A program made the translations under genes and the position numbers. The notes under the pieces are model-generated. The model saw only the letters and a program-made list of their open reading frames with translations, did not search any database and was not told where the DNA came from. Shown in pieces: positions 1-8,311 of a stretch of DNA of 64,000 nt (positions within the stretch are counted from its first letter, which is position 1; the number at the start of each line of letters is the position of its first letter). The stretch is from assembly GCA_900540455.1 (NCBI GenBank), contig UQGD01000001.1, positions 102,082 through 166,081 of the forward strand. The letters are read 5' to 3'. Source of the stretch: an uncultured Faecalibacterium sp. (GTDB lineage: Bacteria; Bacillota; Clostridia; Oscillospirales; Ruminococcaceae).

Positions 1-990
1 AATGAACAGGATGGGGGCGTATCCCATGAAGGCAAAGCGCTCCGCATACAACCGGCGCTGCTGCTCCATGGTATTGGTCTCCTTATCCGGCACCGCATCC
101 CACTTGTTCACCACGATGATGCAGGCTTTGCCCTGCTCATGGGCGTAGCCTGCCACCTTGCTGTCCTGCTCGGTAAAGCCCACCGTGGCATCCACCAGGA
201 TCAGCGCCACCCGGCTGCGCTCCACCGCAGCCAGAGCACGCACCACCATATACCGCTCCAAGCCTTCGGAGATATTGCTGCGCTTACGCAGACCAGCGGT
301 GTCGGTAAAGATGAACTTGCCATAGGCGTTATCCACCGGCGTATCGATGGCATCCCGGGTCGTGCCCGCCTCGTTGGCCACGATCATCCGGTTTTCGCCC
401 AGGATGCGGTTGGTCAGGCTGGATTTGCCCACATTGGGGCGGCCAATGATGGCCACCGGGATGCGGTCCTCCTCCACCACTGTCTCGCTGAAGTCCAGGT
501 GGGCGCACACAGCGTCCAGCAGATCACCTGTGCCGTGGCCGTGCACCGAGGAAATGGGCATCACCTCGTCAAAGCCCAGGTTGTAGAACTCATACAGCTC
601 CATGGGCGCCTCGCCCACCTGGTCGCACTTGTTCACCGCCAGGATCACCGGCTTATGGCTGCGGCGCAGCATATGTGCCACGTCCTCATCCGCCGCCGTC
701 AGGCCGCTGCGCACGTCCACCACCATTACGATGCAGTCCGCCGTATCAATGGCGATCTGTGCCTGCTCCCGCATATGGGCCAGGATGCCCTCCGTAGCCT
801 TCGGCTCGATGCCGCCGGTATCCACCAGCATCATCTCGTGGCCGTTCCACTCACAGTTCGCAAAGATACGGTCCCGGGTAATGCCGGGGGTATCCTCCAC
901 GATGGCCAGCCGCTGGCCGCACAATTTATTGAACAGGGTGGATTTGCCCACGTTGGGGCGGCCCACCACTGCAACGATCGGTTTGCTCAT
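1..990 (-). CDS. der: Ribosome-assembly GTPase Der (EngA), 3' end cut by window
   Basis: Der is a GTPase with two tandem G domains that helps mature the 50S ribosomal subunit. The visible 330 residues start Met-Ser-Lys-Pro and carry the first P-loop GRPNVGKST near residue 10, a DTGG switch box, NKCD near 118, the second P-loop GRPNVGKSS near 181 and NKWD near 292. The C-terminal KH-like domain lies beyond the left edge, so the gene is truncated by the window, not broken. An AGGAGG box sits 7 nt before the ATG. It follows the DUF512 radical-SAM gene by 29 bp, a pairing common in Clostridia and probably one operon. Confidence 0.97.
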   Translation of the reverse strand, partial: MSKPIVAVVGRPNVGKSTLFNKLCGQRLAIVEDTPGITRDRIFANCEWNGHEMMLVDTGGIEPKATEGILAHMREQAQIAIDTADCIVMVVDVRSGLTAADEDVAHMLRRSHKPVILAVNKCDQVGEAPMELYEFYNLGFDEVMPISSVHGHGTGDLLDAVCAHLDFSETVVEEDRIPVAIIGRPNVGKSSLTNRILGENRMIVANEAGTTRDAIDTPVDNAYGKFIFTDTAGLRKRSNISEGLERYMVVRALAAVERSRVALILVDATVGFTEQDSKVAGYAHEQGKACIIVVNKWDAVPDKETNTMEQQRRLYAERFAFMGYAPILFI

Positions 991-1019
991 AGGGACTCCT
1001 CCTTTTCCTCAAAAAGGTA

Positions 1020-2351
1020 TCAGCGGCGCTTTTTCCGGGAAATATGCAGCCCGCTGCGCAGCAAAGCCCGGGCTTCCTCCCCGCCGCCGGTGGGCAGGAT
1101 CTGGATCTTGACCCCCAGCTGCTGGGCCAGCTGATCCACTGTAATGCTGTCCAGGAACATATCCTGCTCCTCCCGCAGCATCACAGCAGGCACGCCCAGG
1201 GTATCGCTTTGCAGCTTGCCCTTGCACTGCGCCAGGATATCGGTGGCGGTGACCAGACCTGCCACCGACACATTGCCGCCGAAGAACTTGTTTTGGATGG
1301 GGTGCACCGTTACCTGGATCATAGGATACTGGCGGTGCAGCTCCTCCATCATCTGGGTGATGAGCGGGGCCGCCAAAGTACCGGTGACCACATCCAGCTT
1401 CTTCTCCCCATAGATCCGGTGGGGGTTGTCCAGCTCCGCCAAAAACTCCTGCTCAAACAGGCGCCACATACCCACGCCGTTTTCCAGCTGGTCAAAGTCC
1501 TCATAGAACTCTGCCGGCGGCAGGGGGCGGCCTGCATTCAGGTACCATTCATCGCTGGGGTAGATGATCCGCTTGCCATGGCGCGCCTTGCACTCTTCGC
1601 CAAACTGCTCCATGATATCGATGACCTCTGCACTGGAGGCTGCATCGTAGGGGATCTGACGGTAAAGGTTCTGGCGGTAATCTGTGATGCCGCAGGGCAC
1701 CGCAGCGATGCTCTGCACCATCGGGGTCAGCTCCAGCAGATCCGACAGGGTGCGGCGCAGCTCGTCTCCATCATTGACCCCGCGGCACAGCACCAACTGA
1801 CAGTTGATAGCAATGCCCCCCTCTACCAGGCGGGGCAGATACTTCAAGGTCTCGCCGCCCCGCTTGTTGGCCAGCATCCGGACCCGGAGCTGGGGGTTCG
1901 TGGTGTGCACCGAGATATTGATGGGCGAGATGTGCATCTTGATGATGCGGTCGATCTCGTGGTCCTCCATATTGGTCATCGTGATATAGTTGCCAAACAG
2001 GAAGGACAGCCGCTCGTCATCGTCCTTAAAATAAAGGCTCTCCCGCATACCAGGGGGCAGCTGGTCAATGAAGCAAAACATACAGTGGTTTGCGCAGGAG
2101 TGTTTTTGATCCCCTAAATAGGTAGAAAAACCGCAGCCGAACGGCCCGCGCTGCTCCCGCTGGACCTCCCACTCCCGGATGCCGTCTGCGACCCGGGCCT
2201 TCAGGTGGAAACTGTCACTGTCGGTATAAAAATCGTAGTCCAGGGTATCGTTCAGCGGGTTGCCGTCCACGCTGAGCAGCTCGTCGCCGGGGGCAAGGCC
2301 CAGCCGGGCGGCGGTGCTGCCTTCGTCTATGCTTTGGATGCAGATCGCCAT
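1020..2351 (-). CDS. PDZ / radical SAM / DUF512 protein
   Basis: 443 residues. An N-terminal PDZ-like segment (about 1-60, with LAPGDELLSVDG) is followed by a radical-SAM-type cysteine cluster C86-x3-C90-x2-C93 and then the DUF512 domain to the C terminus. The family is conserved in Clostridia and Cyanobacteria; the reaction is not established. The CANHCMFCF sequence is expected to bind a 4Fe-4S cluster and S-adenosylmethionine. A GGAGGTGG box precedes the ATG. It lies immediately upstream of der in the same direction, which hints at a link to ribosome or tRNA metabolism, but this is inference only. Family assignment is firm, function unknown. Confidence 0.92.
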   Translation of the reverse strand: MAICIQSIDEGSTAARLGLAPGDELLSVDGNPLNDTLDYDFYTDSDSFHLKARVADGIREWEVQREQRGPFGCGFSTYLGDQKHSCANHCMFCFIDQLPPGMRESLYFKDDDERLSFLFGNYITMTNMEDHEIDRIIKMHISPINISVHTTNPQLRVRMLANKRGGETLKYLPRLVEGGIAINCQLVLCRGVNDGDELRRTLSDLLELTPMVQSIAAVPCGITDYRQNLYRQIPYDAASSAEVIDIMEQFGEECKARHGKRIIYPSDEWYLNAGRPLPPAEFYEDFDQLENGVGMWRLFEQEFLAELDNPHRIYGEKKLDVVTGTLAAPLITQMMEELHRQYPMIQVTVHPIQNKFFGGNVSVAGLVTATDILAQCKGKLQSDTLGVPAVMLREEQDMFLDSITVDQLAQQLGVKIQILPTGGGEEARALLRSGLHISRKKRR

Positions 2352-2410
2352 ATTGCGTCCACCTCCTTATCATTCAGCCCGGCTTGCGCCGGGACCTTGT
2401 AAACAGAACA

Positions 2411-2443
2411 AGAAGGGGAAGGCGCAATTCGCCCTCCCCTTCT
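2411..2443 (-). terminator. Hairpin after rpmF
   Basis: A 13-14 bp stem (AGAAGGGGA / CCCCTTCT at its base) lies between the rpmF stop and the DUF512 start. The T tract after it on the minus strand is weak, so termination is likely but may be partial. Confidence 0.6.
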
Positions 2444-2479
2444 GTACATAACACCATTATGCCACCAATTCCGCGCAAA

Positions 2480-2659
2480 TTAGGCCTTCTTGATGACTTC
2501 CTCGCCCTTGTAGTAACCGCAGTTGCCACATGCCTGGTGGGGGAGCTTCAGAGAGCCGCAGTTGCTGCACTTGACCAGCGTGGGGGCCTCCAGCTTCCAA
2601 ACATTGCTGCGACGCTTGTCGCGGCGGGCCTTGGAAAGATGTCTCTTAGGTACTGCCAT
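2480..2659 (-). CDS. rpmF: 50S ribosomal protein L32
   Basis: 59 residues starting MAVPKRHLSKARRDKRRSN, the standard L32 N terminus. Four cysteines (C31, C34, C44, C47) form the zinc ribbon, so this is the zinc-binding form. A GGAGG box lies 8 nt before the ATG. It follows yceD by 25 bp; yceD-rpmF is a conserved pair, both probably driven by the promoter at 3213-3241. L32 is a structural component of the large ribosomal subunit. Confidence 0.98.
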   Translation of the reverse strand: MAVPKRHLSKARRDKRRSNVWKLEAPTLVKCSNCGSLKLPHQACGNCGYYKGEEVIKKA

Positions 2660-2684
2660 ATTTTTGCACCTCCTTGATGGGTTA

Positions 2685-3185
2685 TCAGTTCAGCAGTGAT
2701 TTGAGGATCGCGAGCCTTGGGTCTGCGGGCGCGGCGTCCTGCTCTGCCGGCTGGCATTCACATTCCGCCATTTTGCGGCCGCACCGCGGGCACAGCCCGG
2801 GGCAGCCAGCGCTGCACAGCAGCACCGTGGGGATCTGGAACAAAAATTCCTGGCCGAGCCATTCATCTACATCCAGCTTCCCGTTTTCGTCCAGCGGCAG
2901 TTCAAAATCCGGATCATCAAGATCCTGCTCTTTTACTGTCCACTCCGCCTCCACCGTCTCTTCCTGCACAACAGGATCAAGACAGCGGGCGCACTCGCCG
3001 TGTACCATCGCCTTTGCCCGCAGGTTCAGCCATACCTCACTGCCATCGATCTGCGCATCAAAATACACAGTAACCGGCTGTGGGATCTGTGCTCCGGCAA
3101 AATCCCTGCCGGAGAGGTCGCATTGGAACTCTGCATGATAGGGCTGCTTGCCAGTAGCAAAAAACTTCTTCAGGTCAAATTGCAT
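2685..3185 (-). CDS. yceD: YceD / DUF177 family protein
   Basis: 166 residues from the ATG at 3185, chosen because an AGAGGTG box lies 7 nt upstream; an in-frame extension to 3275 runs across the promoter and is unlikely to be translated. The protein has the DUF177 pattern: a central CARCLDPV motif near residue 87 and a C-terminal cysteine-rich stretch (C-x3-C-x3-CPRCG). In bacteria and chloroplasts this family is linked to 23S rRNA accumulation, and it sits beside rpmF in most genomes, as here. Molecular activity is not known. Confidence 0.93.
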   Translation of the reverse strand: MQFDLKKFFATGKQPYHAEFQCDLSGRDFAGAQIPQPVTVYFDAQIDGSEVWLNLRAKAMVHGECARCLDPVVQEETVEAEWTVKEQDLDDPDFELPLDENGKLDVDEWLGQEFLFQIPTVLLCSAGCPGLCPRCGRKMAECECQPAEQDAAPADPRLAILKSLLN

Positions 3186-3212
3186 AGTACACCTCTGAAA
3201 GGCTGCTTTGTT

Positions 3213-3241
3213 AGTATAGCGCCAAAGCGCCCGGTTGTCAA
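3213..3241 (-). promoter_or_regulatory. Sigma-A promoter of yceD-rpmF
   Basis: On the minus strand TTGACA (3236-3241) and TATACT (3213-3218) are separated by exactly 17 bp. This places transcription start roughly 20 nt before the yceD ATG at 3185. Confidence 0.85.
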
Positions 3242-3249
3242 CATCAAAA

Positions 3250-3297
3250 CAGGCAGAAAACCGAAAAAATTTCAAATTCCCCGGTTTCCTGCCTGTT
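3250..3297 (-). terminator. Terminator after the P-loop protein gene
   Basis: A long inverted repeat (ACAGGCAG arms extended through CGGTTT, with an A/T-rich loop) lies downstream of the gene ending at 3350 and just upstream of the yceD promoter; on the minus strand it runs into TTTTG. Confidence 0.7.
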
Positions 3298-3349
3298 CAT
3301 GGTCTCAGGAGAAGCTTAGGATAGGGTCTTTTGCTCGCTCAAAATGCGT

Positions 3350-3754
3350 TTACAGGTATTTTTTTACATCGTGAGGCAGGGCGGACTCGTCTGCGCTGAC
3401 CGTAACGGTGACCTTGACGGTGTCACCGGCAATGGCGGCCATCTCATCCAGGACGGGGCCCAGACGGTTGATGTCGCGGTTCAGCACCTTCAGGATGCCG
3501 TCGATGTACAGGTCGGTGATATCATAGTTGCTTGCCATCAGGCCGGCCAGGAAACCATACAGCATCTCGCCGCCGCTGATCTTATACTCTTCCAGATCGA
3601 TCAGACGTGCCGCGGGAGCGATGTCGTAGGTCAGCTTCATGCCTTTTTCCACCACGACGACATTGCCCTTGCTGGTCTGGACGGAGTCGTTGATCATGTC
3701 GATCATAGCCTTGGTCTTGCCGGAACCCTTTGCGCCAACAATCAGTTTAATCAT
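3350..3754 (-). CDS. Small P-loop ATP/GTP-binding protein of unknown role
   Basis: 134 residues. The N terminus MIKLIVGAKGSGKT contains a clear Walker A motif (GAKGSGKT, residues 7-14). A hydrophobic stretch ending in Asp (DLYIDG, about 85-90) could serve as Walker B. The rest shows no known domain; the protein is too short for a full ABC or AAA ATPase. Similar short P-loop proteins in Ruminococcaceae are often named ATP-binding or PilT-like without evidence. It is 52 bp downstream of pgi with a GGAGG box, so it is probably co-transcribed with it. Function not recognised. Confidence 0.8.
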   Translation of the reverse strand: MIKLIVGAKGSGKTKAMIDMINDSVQTSKGNVVVVEKGMKLTYDIAPAARLIDLEEYKISGGEMLYGFLAGLMASNYDITDLYIDGILKVLNRDINRLGPVLDEMAAIAGDTVKVTVTVSADESALPHDVKKYL

Positions 3755-3806
3755 AAGTTCGTCCTCCTGTATTTTTCACGCCTTGCGGCGAGAGATCATA
3801 AGAATG

Positions 3807-5138
3807 TTACTTCAGCTTTGCTTCCAGCTCGGCGGTCAGGTTTTCGTAACCCGGCTTGCCCAGCAGTGCAAACATGTTCTTCTTATAGCTTTCAACACCC
3901 GGCTGATTGAAGGGGTTGACGCTGAGCAGGTAGCCGCTGCAGGCACAGGCACGCCAGAAGAAGTAGATCAGGTAGCCCACCGAGTAAGCGGACAGATCCT
4001 CCATCTCGATCAGCACCTCCGGCACGCCGCCGTCGGTATGTGCCAGGATGGTGCCCTCCATCGCCTTGCGGTTGACCACGCTCATATTCTGCTCTGCCAG
4101 GAAGTTCAGGCCGTCGAAGTTGCCCTCCAGCGGGTCAATGTACAAATCGCTGGTCGGCTTTTTCACATCCACGATGGTCTCGAACATGGTGCGGGAGCCT
4201 TCCTGGATGAACTGACCCATGGAATGCAGGTCGGTGGAGAAGATGCAGCTTGCGGGGAACAGGCCCTTGTTGTCCTTGCCCTCGCTCTCGCCGAACAGCT
4301 GCTTGTACCACTCGTTCATGAGGGTGAAGTTCGGCTCGTAGCACTCCAGGATCTCGATGGACTTGCCCTTGCGGTACAGGATATTGCGCACAGCAGCATA
4401 CTTATAAGCATCGTTGTCCATGCTGCACACGGAGAAGCGTTCCATTGCATCGGCAGCGCCCTTCATCAGCTGGTCGATATCGATGCCGGCTGCGGCGATG
4501 GGCAGCAGGCCCACAGCGGAGAGCACCGAATAACGGCCGCCCACATCGTCCGGCACCACGAAGGTGGGCCAGCCCTGGGCATCCGCCAGCTGCTTCAGCG
4601 TGCCGCGGGCACGGTCGGTGGTAGCGTAGATGCGCTTATTGGCTTCCTCCACACCCATCTCGTCCTCCAGCAGCTTGCGCAGCACACGGAAGGCCAGGCT
4701 GGTCTCGGTGGTGGTGCCGGATTTAGAGATAACGTTGATGGAGAAGCGCTTGCCCTTGCACAGCGCCATGATGTCGTTCAGATAGCTGGGGCTGATGCTG
4801 TTGCCGCAGAAGTAGATCTTCAGGCCATTTTCCAGCTCATTGTGGAACATACCCTTAACAGCCTCGATCACAGCGCGGGCGCCCAGGTAGCTGCCGCCGA
4901 TACCGGCCACCACCAGCACATCCGAATCCTCCCGGATCTTGGCTGCAGCCTCTTTGATGCGGGCAAACTCTTCCCGGTCATAATCACGGGGCAGGTACAG
5001 CCAGCCCAGAAAATCGCTGCCAGGGCCGCTCTTGCTCTCCAGCATCTTGTGAGCTGCCTCGACCTGCGGATAGATCGCCGCATATTCCTCGGCGTTGATA
5101 AAACTTGCCAGGTGTTTCGTATTCAAGCTTACACTCAT
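3807..5138 (-). CDS. pgi: Glucose-6-phosphate isomerase
   Basis: Interconverts glucose 6-phosphate and fructose 6-phosphate in glycolysis, in the cytoplasm. 443 residues, typical of the shorter Gram-positive enzymes. Visible family features include GIGGSYLGAR in the sugar-phosphate isomerase fold, the SKSGTTTE phosphate-binding loop, and GGRYSVLS. The ATG at 5138 is preferred over the in-frame ATG 45 bp upstream because GGAGG lies about 11 nt before it. The gene has its own promoter at 5242-5270 and a leader of about 95 nt; the small P-loop gene follows it. Confidence 0.97.
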   Translation of the reverse strand: MSVSLNTKHLASFINAEEYAAIYPQVEAAHKMLESKSGPGSDFLGWLYLPRDYDREEFARIKEAAAKIREDSDVLVVAGIGGSYLGARAVIEAVKGMFHNELENGLKIYFCGNSISPSYLNDIMALCKGKRFSINVISKSGTTTETSLAFRVLRKLLEDEMGVEEANKRIYATTDRARGTLKQLADAQGWPTFVVPDDVGGRYSVLSAVGLLPIAAAGIDIDQLMKGAADAMERFSVCSMDNDAYKYAAVRNILYRKGKSIEILECYEPNFTLMNEWYKQLFGESEGKDNKGLFPASCIFSTDLHSMGQFIQEGSRTMFETIVDVKKPTSDLYIDPLEGNFDGLNFLAEQNMSVVNRKAMEGTILAHTDGGVPEVLIEMEDLSAYSVGYLIYFFWRACACSGYLLSVNPFNQPGVESYKKNMFALLGKPGYENLTAELEAKLK

Positions 5139-5241
5139 TACTATTCCAACCTCCAAACGTTTTACAGCAGGCGGGTGCGGCATCGCCGCTTTGGTCCCAA
5201 GGCCCTCCCGCCGCTGTTAACAACGGGTTTTACTTGGTATA

Positions 5242-5270
5242 AGTGTACCGTCCTGGATGCACAAAGTCAA
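5242..5270 (-). promoter_or_regulatory. Sigma-A promoter of pgi
   Basis: Minus strand TTGACT (5265-5270), 17 bp spacer, TACACT (5242-5247). The stretch 5139-5408 otherwise holds only the pgi leader with short GC-rich inverted repeats and the region after dacA; no gene or recognised RNA is seen in it. Confidence 0.8.
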
Positions 5271-5408
5271 GGCCAAAATCCTTTCCTTTCATACAATTTT
5301 AACAGAGTTTTTTGTTTGACTTCTCATGTTTTGGGCACACAGCCAAGCCCTTGGCCCCAGAGAGGTTTTTCTTTTATCGCTCTGGCGAGTTTTTTCCAGC
5401 CGCCGTCA

Positions 5409-6650
5409 TCAAACCGTCCCCATCAGGCTGCGCCACAAAAGTTTCCATGCGGCTGCAAAATCCAGCGCCGGGGCATCCGCCGCCGCCCGGATCTCATACT
5501 CGCCCAGCAGTTCTCCCTGTTTTTCCACCACCACGCGGCCCACAGTCTGCCCCTGCGCCACCGGAGCTTCCAGCCGCTGGGGCAGCTCCACCCGGGCGGA
5601 CAGCGCACCGCCATCCTTCTTGGTCAGCACCCGCTGGGGCAGCGCTGTATAGTCCAGGGGGATCGTGCTCTCCCCGCTGCCCCGCACCGGCAGCTGTAAA
5701 GGACGCTGGCCAAGATCCGGCATCGGCGCCGCCTGGTAATGACTGAACCCATAATCCAGCAGCGCAGCCGCAGACTCAAAGCGCTCCTTGCTGGAATCCG
5801 CCCCCAGCACGACCGCGATCAGATCCAGCCCGTCCCGGCTGGCGCTGGCGCTGACGCACACCCCCGCCCCACCGGTGGTACCTGTTTTCAGCCCGGTGAC
5901 CCCATTGTATCGTTTGAGCAGCTTATTGGTATTGATCAGCTGGGTCTTGCCGCCGCGGAGACTGTCGGTCCAGATGCCTGTATAATGCAGCACCTCCGGG
6001 CAAGTGGTCAGGATCTGACGGCTCATGATTGCCACATCCCGCGCCGTGGACAGATGCCCCTCGGCATCCAGACCGCAGGCATTGCAGAAATGGGTATCCT
6101 TCATGCCCAGCTGTGCCGCACGGACATTCATCTGCTCCACAAAGGCAGGCTCACTGCCGCCCACCAGCTCTGCCACCGCTACCGCCGCATCATTGGCCGA
6201 GGCGACACAGATAGCCTTGACCATCTCATCCAGCGTAAACTGCTCCCCCGGCTCCAGCCAGATCTGGCTGCCGCCCATAGAATATGCGTGCTCACTGACG
6301 GGGACCATGGTCTGCATATTGAGCCGCCCCTCATGGACCGCCTCAAAGGTCAAAAGCAGGGTCATCACTTTTGTAATGGATGCAATGGGTACCGGCTGAT
6401 CCGGATTTTTTTCATAAAGCACCGTACCGCTGCCCTGATCGATCAGTACAGCAGCCCGGCACTGCACAGGCACCACCCCTTCCTGCGCCGGAGCAGCGGC
6501 CGGCGCAGGCGCAGACACCAGCGCTGCATTCATGGGGGATGTGTGGAACGCCGTATTCAGCCCCACTCCCTGGGATGTGCCCACTGCCAGTGCAAACAAC
6601 CAAAAGCAGAGCGCCGCCCCACAGACGGCCGCCAATTTCCTCCGTTCCAT
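5409..6650 (-). CDS. dacA: D-alanyl-D-alanine carboxypeptidase (penicillin-binding protein, S11)
   Basis: Trims the terminal D-Ala from peptidoglycan pentapeptides at the outer face of the membrane. 413 residues from the ATG at 6650, which has AGGAGG 6 nt upstream and opens a signal peptide (MERRK followed by a hydrophobic run to about residue 24). All three active-site motifs are present: S91-I-T-K94, S151-A-N153 and K255-T-G257. A PBP5-type C-terminal domain ends in an amphipathic segment (AAWKLLWRSL) expected to lie on the membrane. An upstream in-frame extension to 6872 crosses the mtaB promoter and is rejected. The exact paralogue (DacA, DacB or DacF type) cannot be decided. Confidence 0.95.
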   Translation of the reverse strand: MERRKLAAVCGAALCFWLFALAVGTSQGVGLNTAFHTSPMNAALVSAPAPAAAPAQEGVVPVQCRAAVLIDQGSGTVLYEKNPDQPVPIASITKVMTLLLTFEAVHEGRLNMQTMVPVSEHAYSMGGSQIWLEPGEQFTLDEMVKAICVASANDAAVAVAELVGGSEPAFVEQMNVRAAQLGMKDTHFCNACGLDAEGHLSTARDVAIMSRQILTTCPEVLHYTGIWTDSLRGGKTQLINTNKLLKRYNGVTGLKTGTTGGAGVCVSASASRDGLDLIAVVLGADSSKERFESAAALLDYGFSHYQAAPMPDLGQRPLQLPVRGSGESTIPLDYTALPQRVLTKKDGGALSARVELPQRLEAPVAQGQTVGRVVVEKQGELLGEYEIRAAADAPALDFAAAWKLLWRSLMGTV

Positions 6651-6763
6651 TTTCTGCCTCCTACCTCTCTTTCTTTGCTGGCATTTTATGCGCCAGTCCG
6701 CAGGACTAGCACACAAAAACACGCCTCCCGCCCTCCGCCCGGCTGCGGCTGCGCAATTCCCCC

Positions 6764-6793
6764 TTGCGCTGTGTTTTGGGGGTACGCTATAAT
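6764..6793 (+). promoter_or_regulatory. mtaB promoter with inverted repeat over the -35
   Basis: TTGCGC (6764-6769), 18 bp, TATAAT (6788-6793). The -35 hexamer is the right arm of a perfect inverted repeat GCGCAA-N7-TTGCGC (6751-6769), which could be a binding site for a dimeric regulator. It lies in the divergent dacA/mtaB region. Confidence 0.75.
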
Positions 6794-6850
6794 AAAGAGG
6801 ACGGTGCAGGCTTCTTCTGCACTGGAGTGAATGGAAAGGACACGTTTTTA

Positions 6851-8161
6851 ATGCGAGTTTGTTTTTATACATTGGGATGTAAGGTCAACCTGAACGAGAC
6901 CGGCGCACTGGAGCAGCTGTTCCGGGGGGCGGGGTTCACCGTAGTGCAGGAGGGTGAAGAGGCAGACGTCTACATCGTCAACAGCTGCACTGTGACCAAC
7001 TTTGGCGACCAAAAGAGCCGCAAATGGCTGCGCCGTGCCAAGCGGGAGCACCCCGGCGCTGTCACCGTGCTTACCGGGTGCTATCCCCAAGCGTTCCCCG
7101 AGGAGGCGGCGCAGTTCCTGGAGGCAGACCTGGTGTGCGGCAACGGAGACCGCAAAGCCATTCTGGAGAATGTACAGCTGCTGCTGCAGGGCCATGAACG
7201 GATCGTATCCGTACAGCCCCATGTGCGGGGCGAGCTGTTTGAGGAGCTGCCGGTGGAGCGGTTCGAGACCCACACCCGCGCCTTTATCAAGGTGGAGGAC
7301 GGCTGCAACCGCCAGTGTGCTTACTGCGTCATCCCCCGCGCCAGAGGGCCGGTGCGCAGCCGGTCGGAGGAGAGCATCCTGGCCGAGCTGCACCAGCTGG
7401 CCGCCGCCGGTTATCAGGAGGTCGTCCTCTCCGCCATCTCGCTGCCCAGCTACGGCCAGGATACCGGCACAGACCTGGTAGAGCTGGTGGAGCACTGCGC
7501 CGCCGTCCCGGGCATCCAGCGCATCCGTCTGGGCAGCCTGGACCCCGATATGCTGACCCCGGAAGCCATGGCCCGGCTGGCTGCAGTGGACAAACTCTGC
7601 CCCCAGTTCCACCTGAGCCTGCAAAGCGGCTGCACTGCCACCCTGCGCCGGATGCGCCGGGTGTATACCGCCCAGCAGTATGCTCAGGTCGTGGACGGGC
7701 TGCGGGCCGCCTATGGTGACCGTCCCGTGACCTTTACTACCGACTGCATCTGCGGCTTCCCCGGGGAGACCGAGGCAGATTTTGCAGAGAGCTGCGAGTT
7801 TTTGCGTCAGATCGGGTTCCTGAAGGTCCACGTCTTTCCCTATTCCCGCCGCAGCGGCACCCCCGCATACGATTTCCCCCAGCAGATCCACGAGCGGGAG
7901 AAGCAGCGCCGCAGCCGGGAGATGAACGCCGTGGCCGAGCAGGTGCGCACCCAGGTCCTGGCAGGTTTTGAGGGCACCGAGGACGAGGTCCTGCTGGAAA
8001 CGCCCCTGTCCGGCACCCTGTTTACCGGCTACACCCGGCTGTACATCCCGGTGGTGATCTCGGTGCCCGGCGGTGTCAGCGGACAGATCGTGCGCGCCCG
8101 GCTGGGCCGCTACGATGGCGAGCGGGTGCGGGCCGAGCTGTGCAGCATGGATAAATCGTGA
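6851..8161 (+). CDS. mtaB: tRNA t6A37 methylthiotransferase MtaB
   Basis: Radical-SAM enzyme that converts t6A to ms2t6A at position 37 of tRNAs reading ANN codons. 436 residues from the ATG at 6851; a weak GGAAAGGA box lies about 12 nt upstream. The N-terminal UPF0004 domain opens FYTLGCKVN and holds further cysteines for the auxiliary cluster (NSCTVTN, TGCYPQ). The radical-SAM motif CNRQCAYC lies near residue 151 and a TRAM-like C-terminal region near 380-436. The TLGCKVN start and the length fit MtaB better than MiaB or RimO. Confidence 0.95.
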   Translation: MRVCFYTLGCKVNLNETGALEQLFRGAGFTVVQEGEEADVYIVNSCTVTNFGDQKSRKWLRRAKREHPGAVTVLTGCYPQAFPEEAAQFLEADLVCGNGDRKAILENVQLLLQGHERIVSVQPHVRGELFEELPVERFETHTRAFIKVEDGCNRQCAYCVIPRARGPVRSRSEESILAELHQLAAAGYQEVVLSAISLPSYGQDTGTDLVELVEHCAAVPGIQRIRLGSLDPDMLTPEAMARLAAVDKLCPQFHLSLQSGCTATLRRMRRVYTAQQYAQVVDGLRAAYGDRPVTFTTDCICGFPGETEADFAESCEFLRQIGFLKVHVFPYSRRSGTPAYDFPQQIHEREKQRRSREMNAVAEQVRTQVLAGFEGTEDEVLLETPLSGTLFTGYTRLYIPVVISVPGGVSGQIVRARLGRYDGERVRAELCSMDKS

Positions 8162-8311
8162 ATTATGTAACAAATTTGGGAGCAAAGCCTTTTCACCGCT
8201 GTGGTTTTATGATAAACTAATACTGGATGTTCAGGGTCACGCCCGGAACAGCGGCTGCATTTTGCGCTGCAGCCTGGTTATTTTCGGCTGTTAAACGGAG
8301 GAGAAGAGAGC

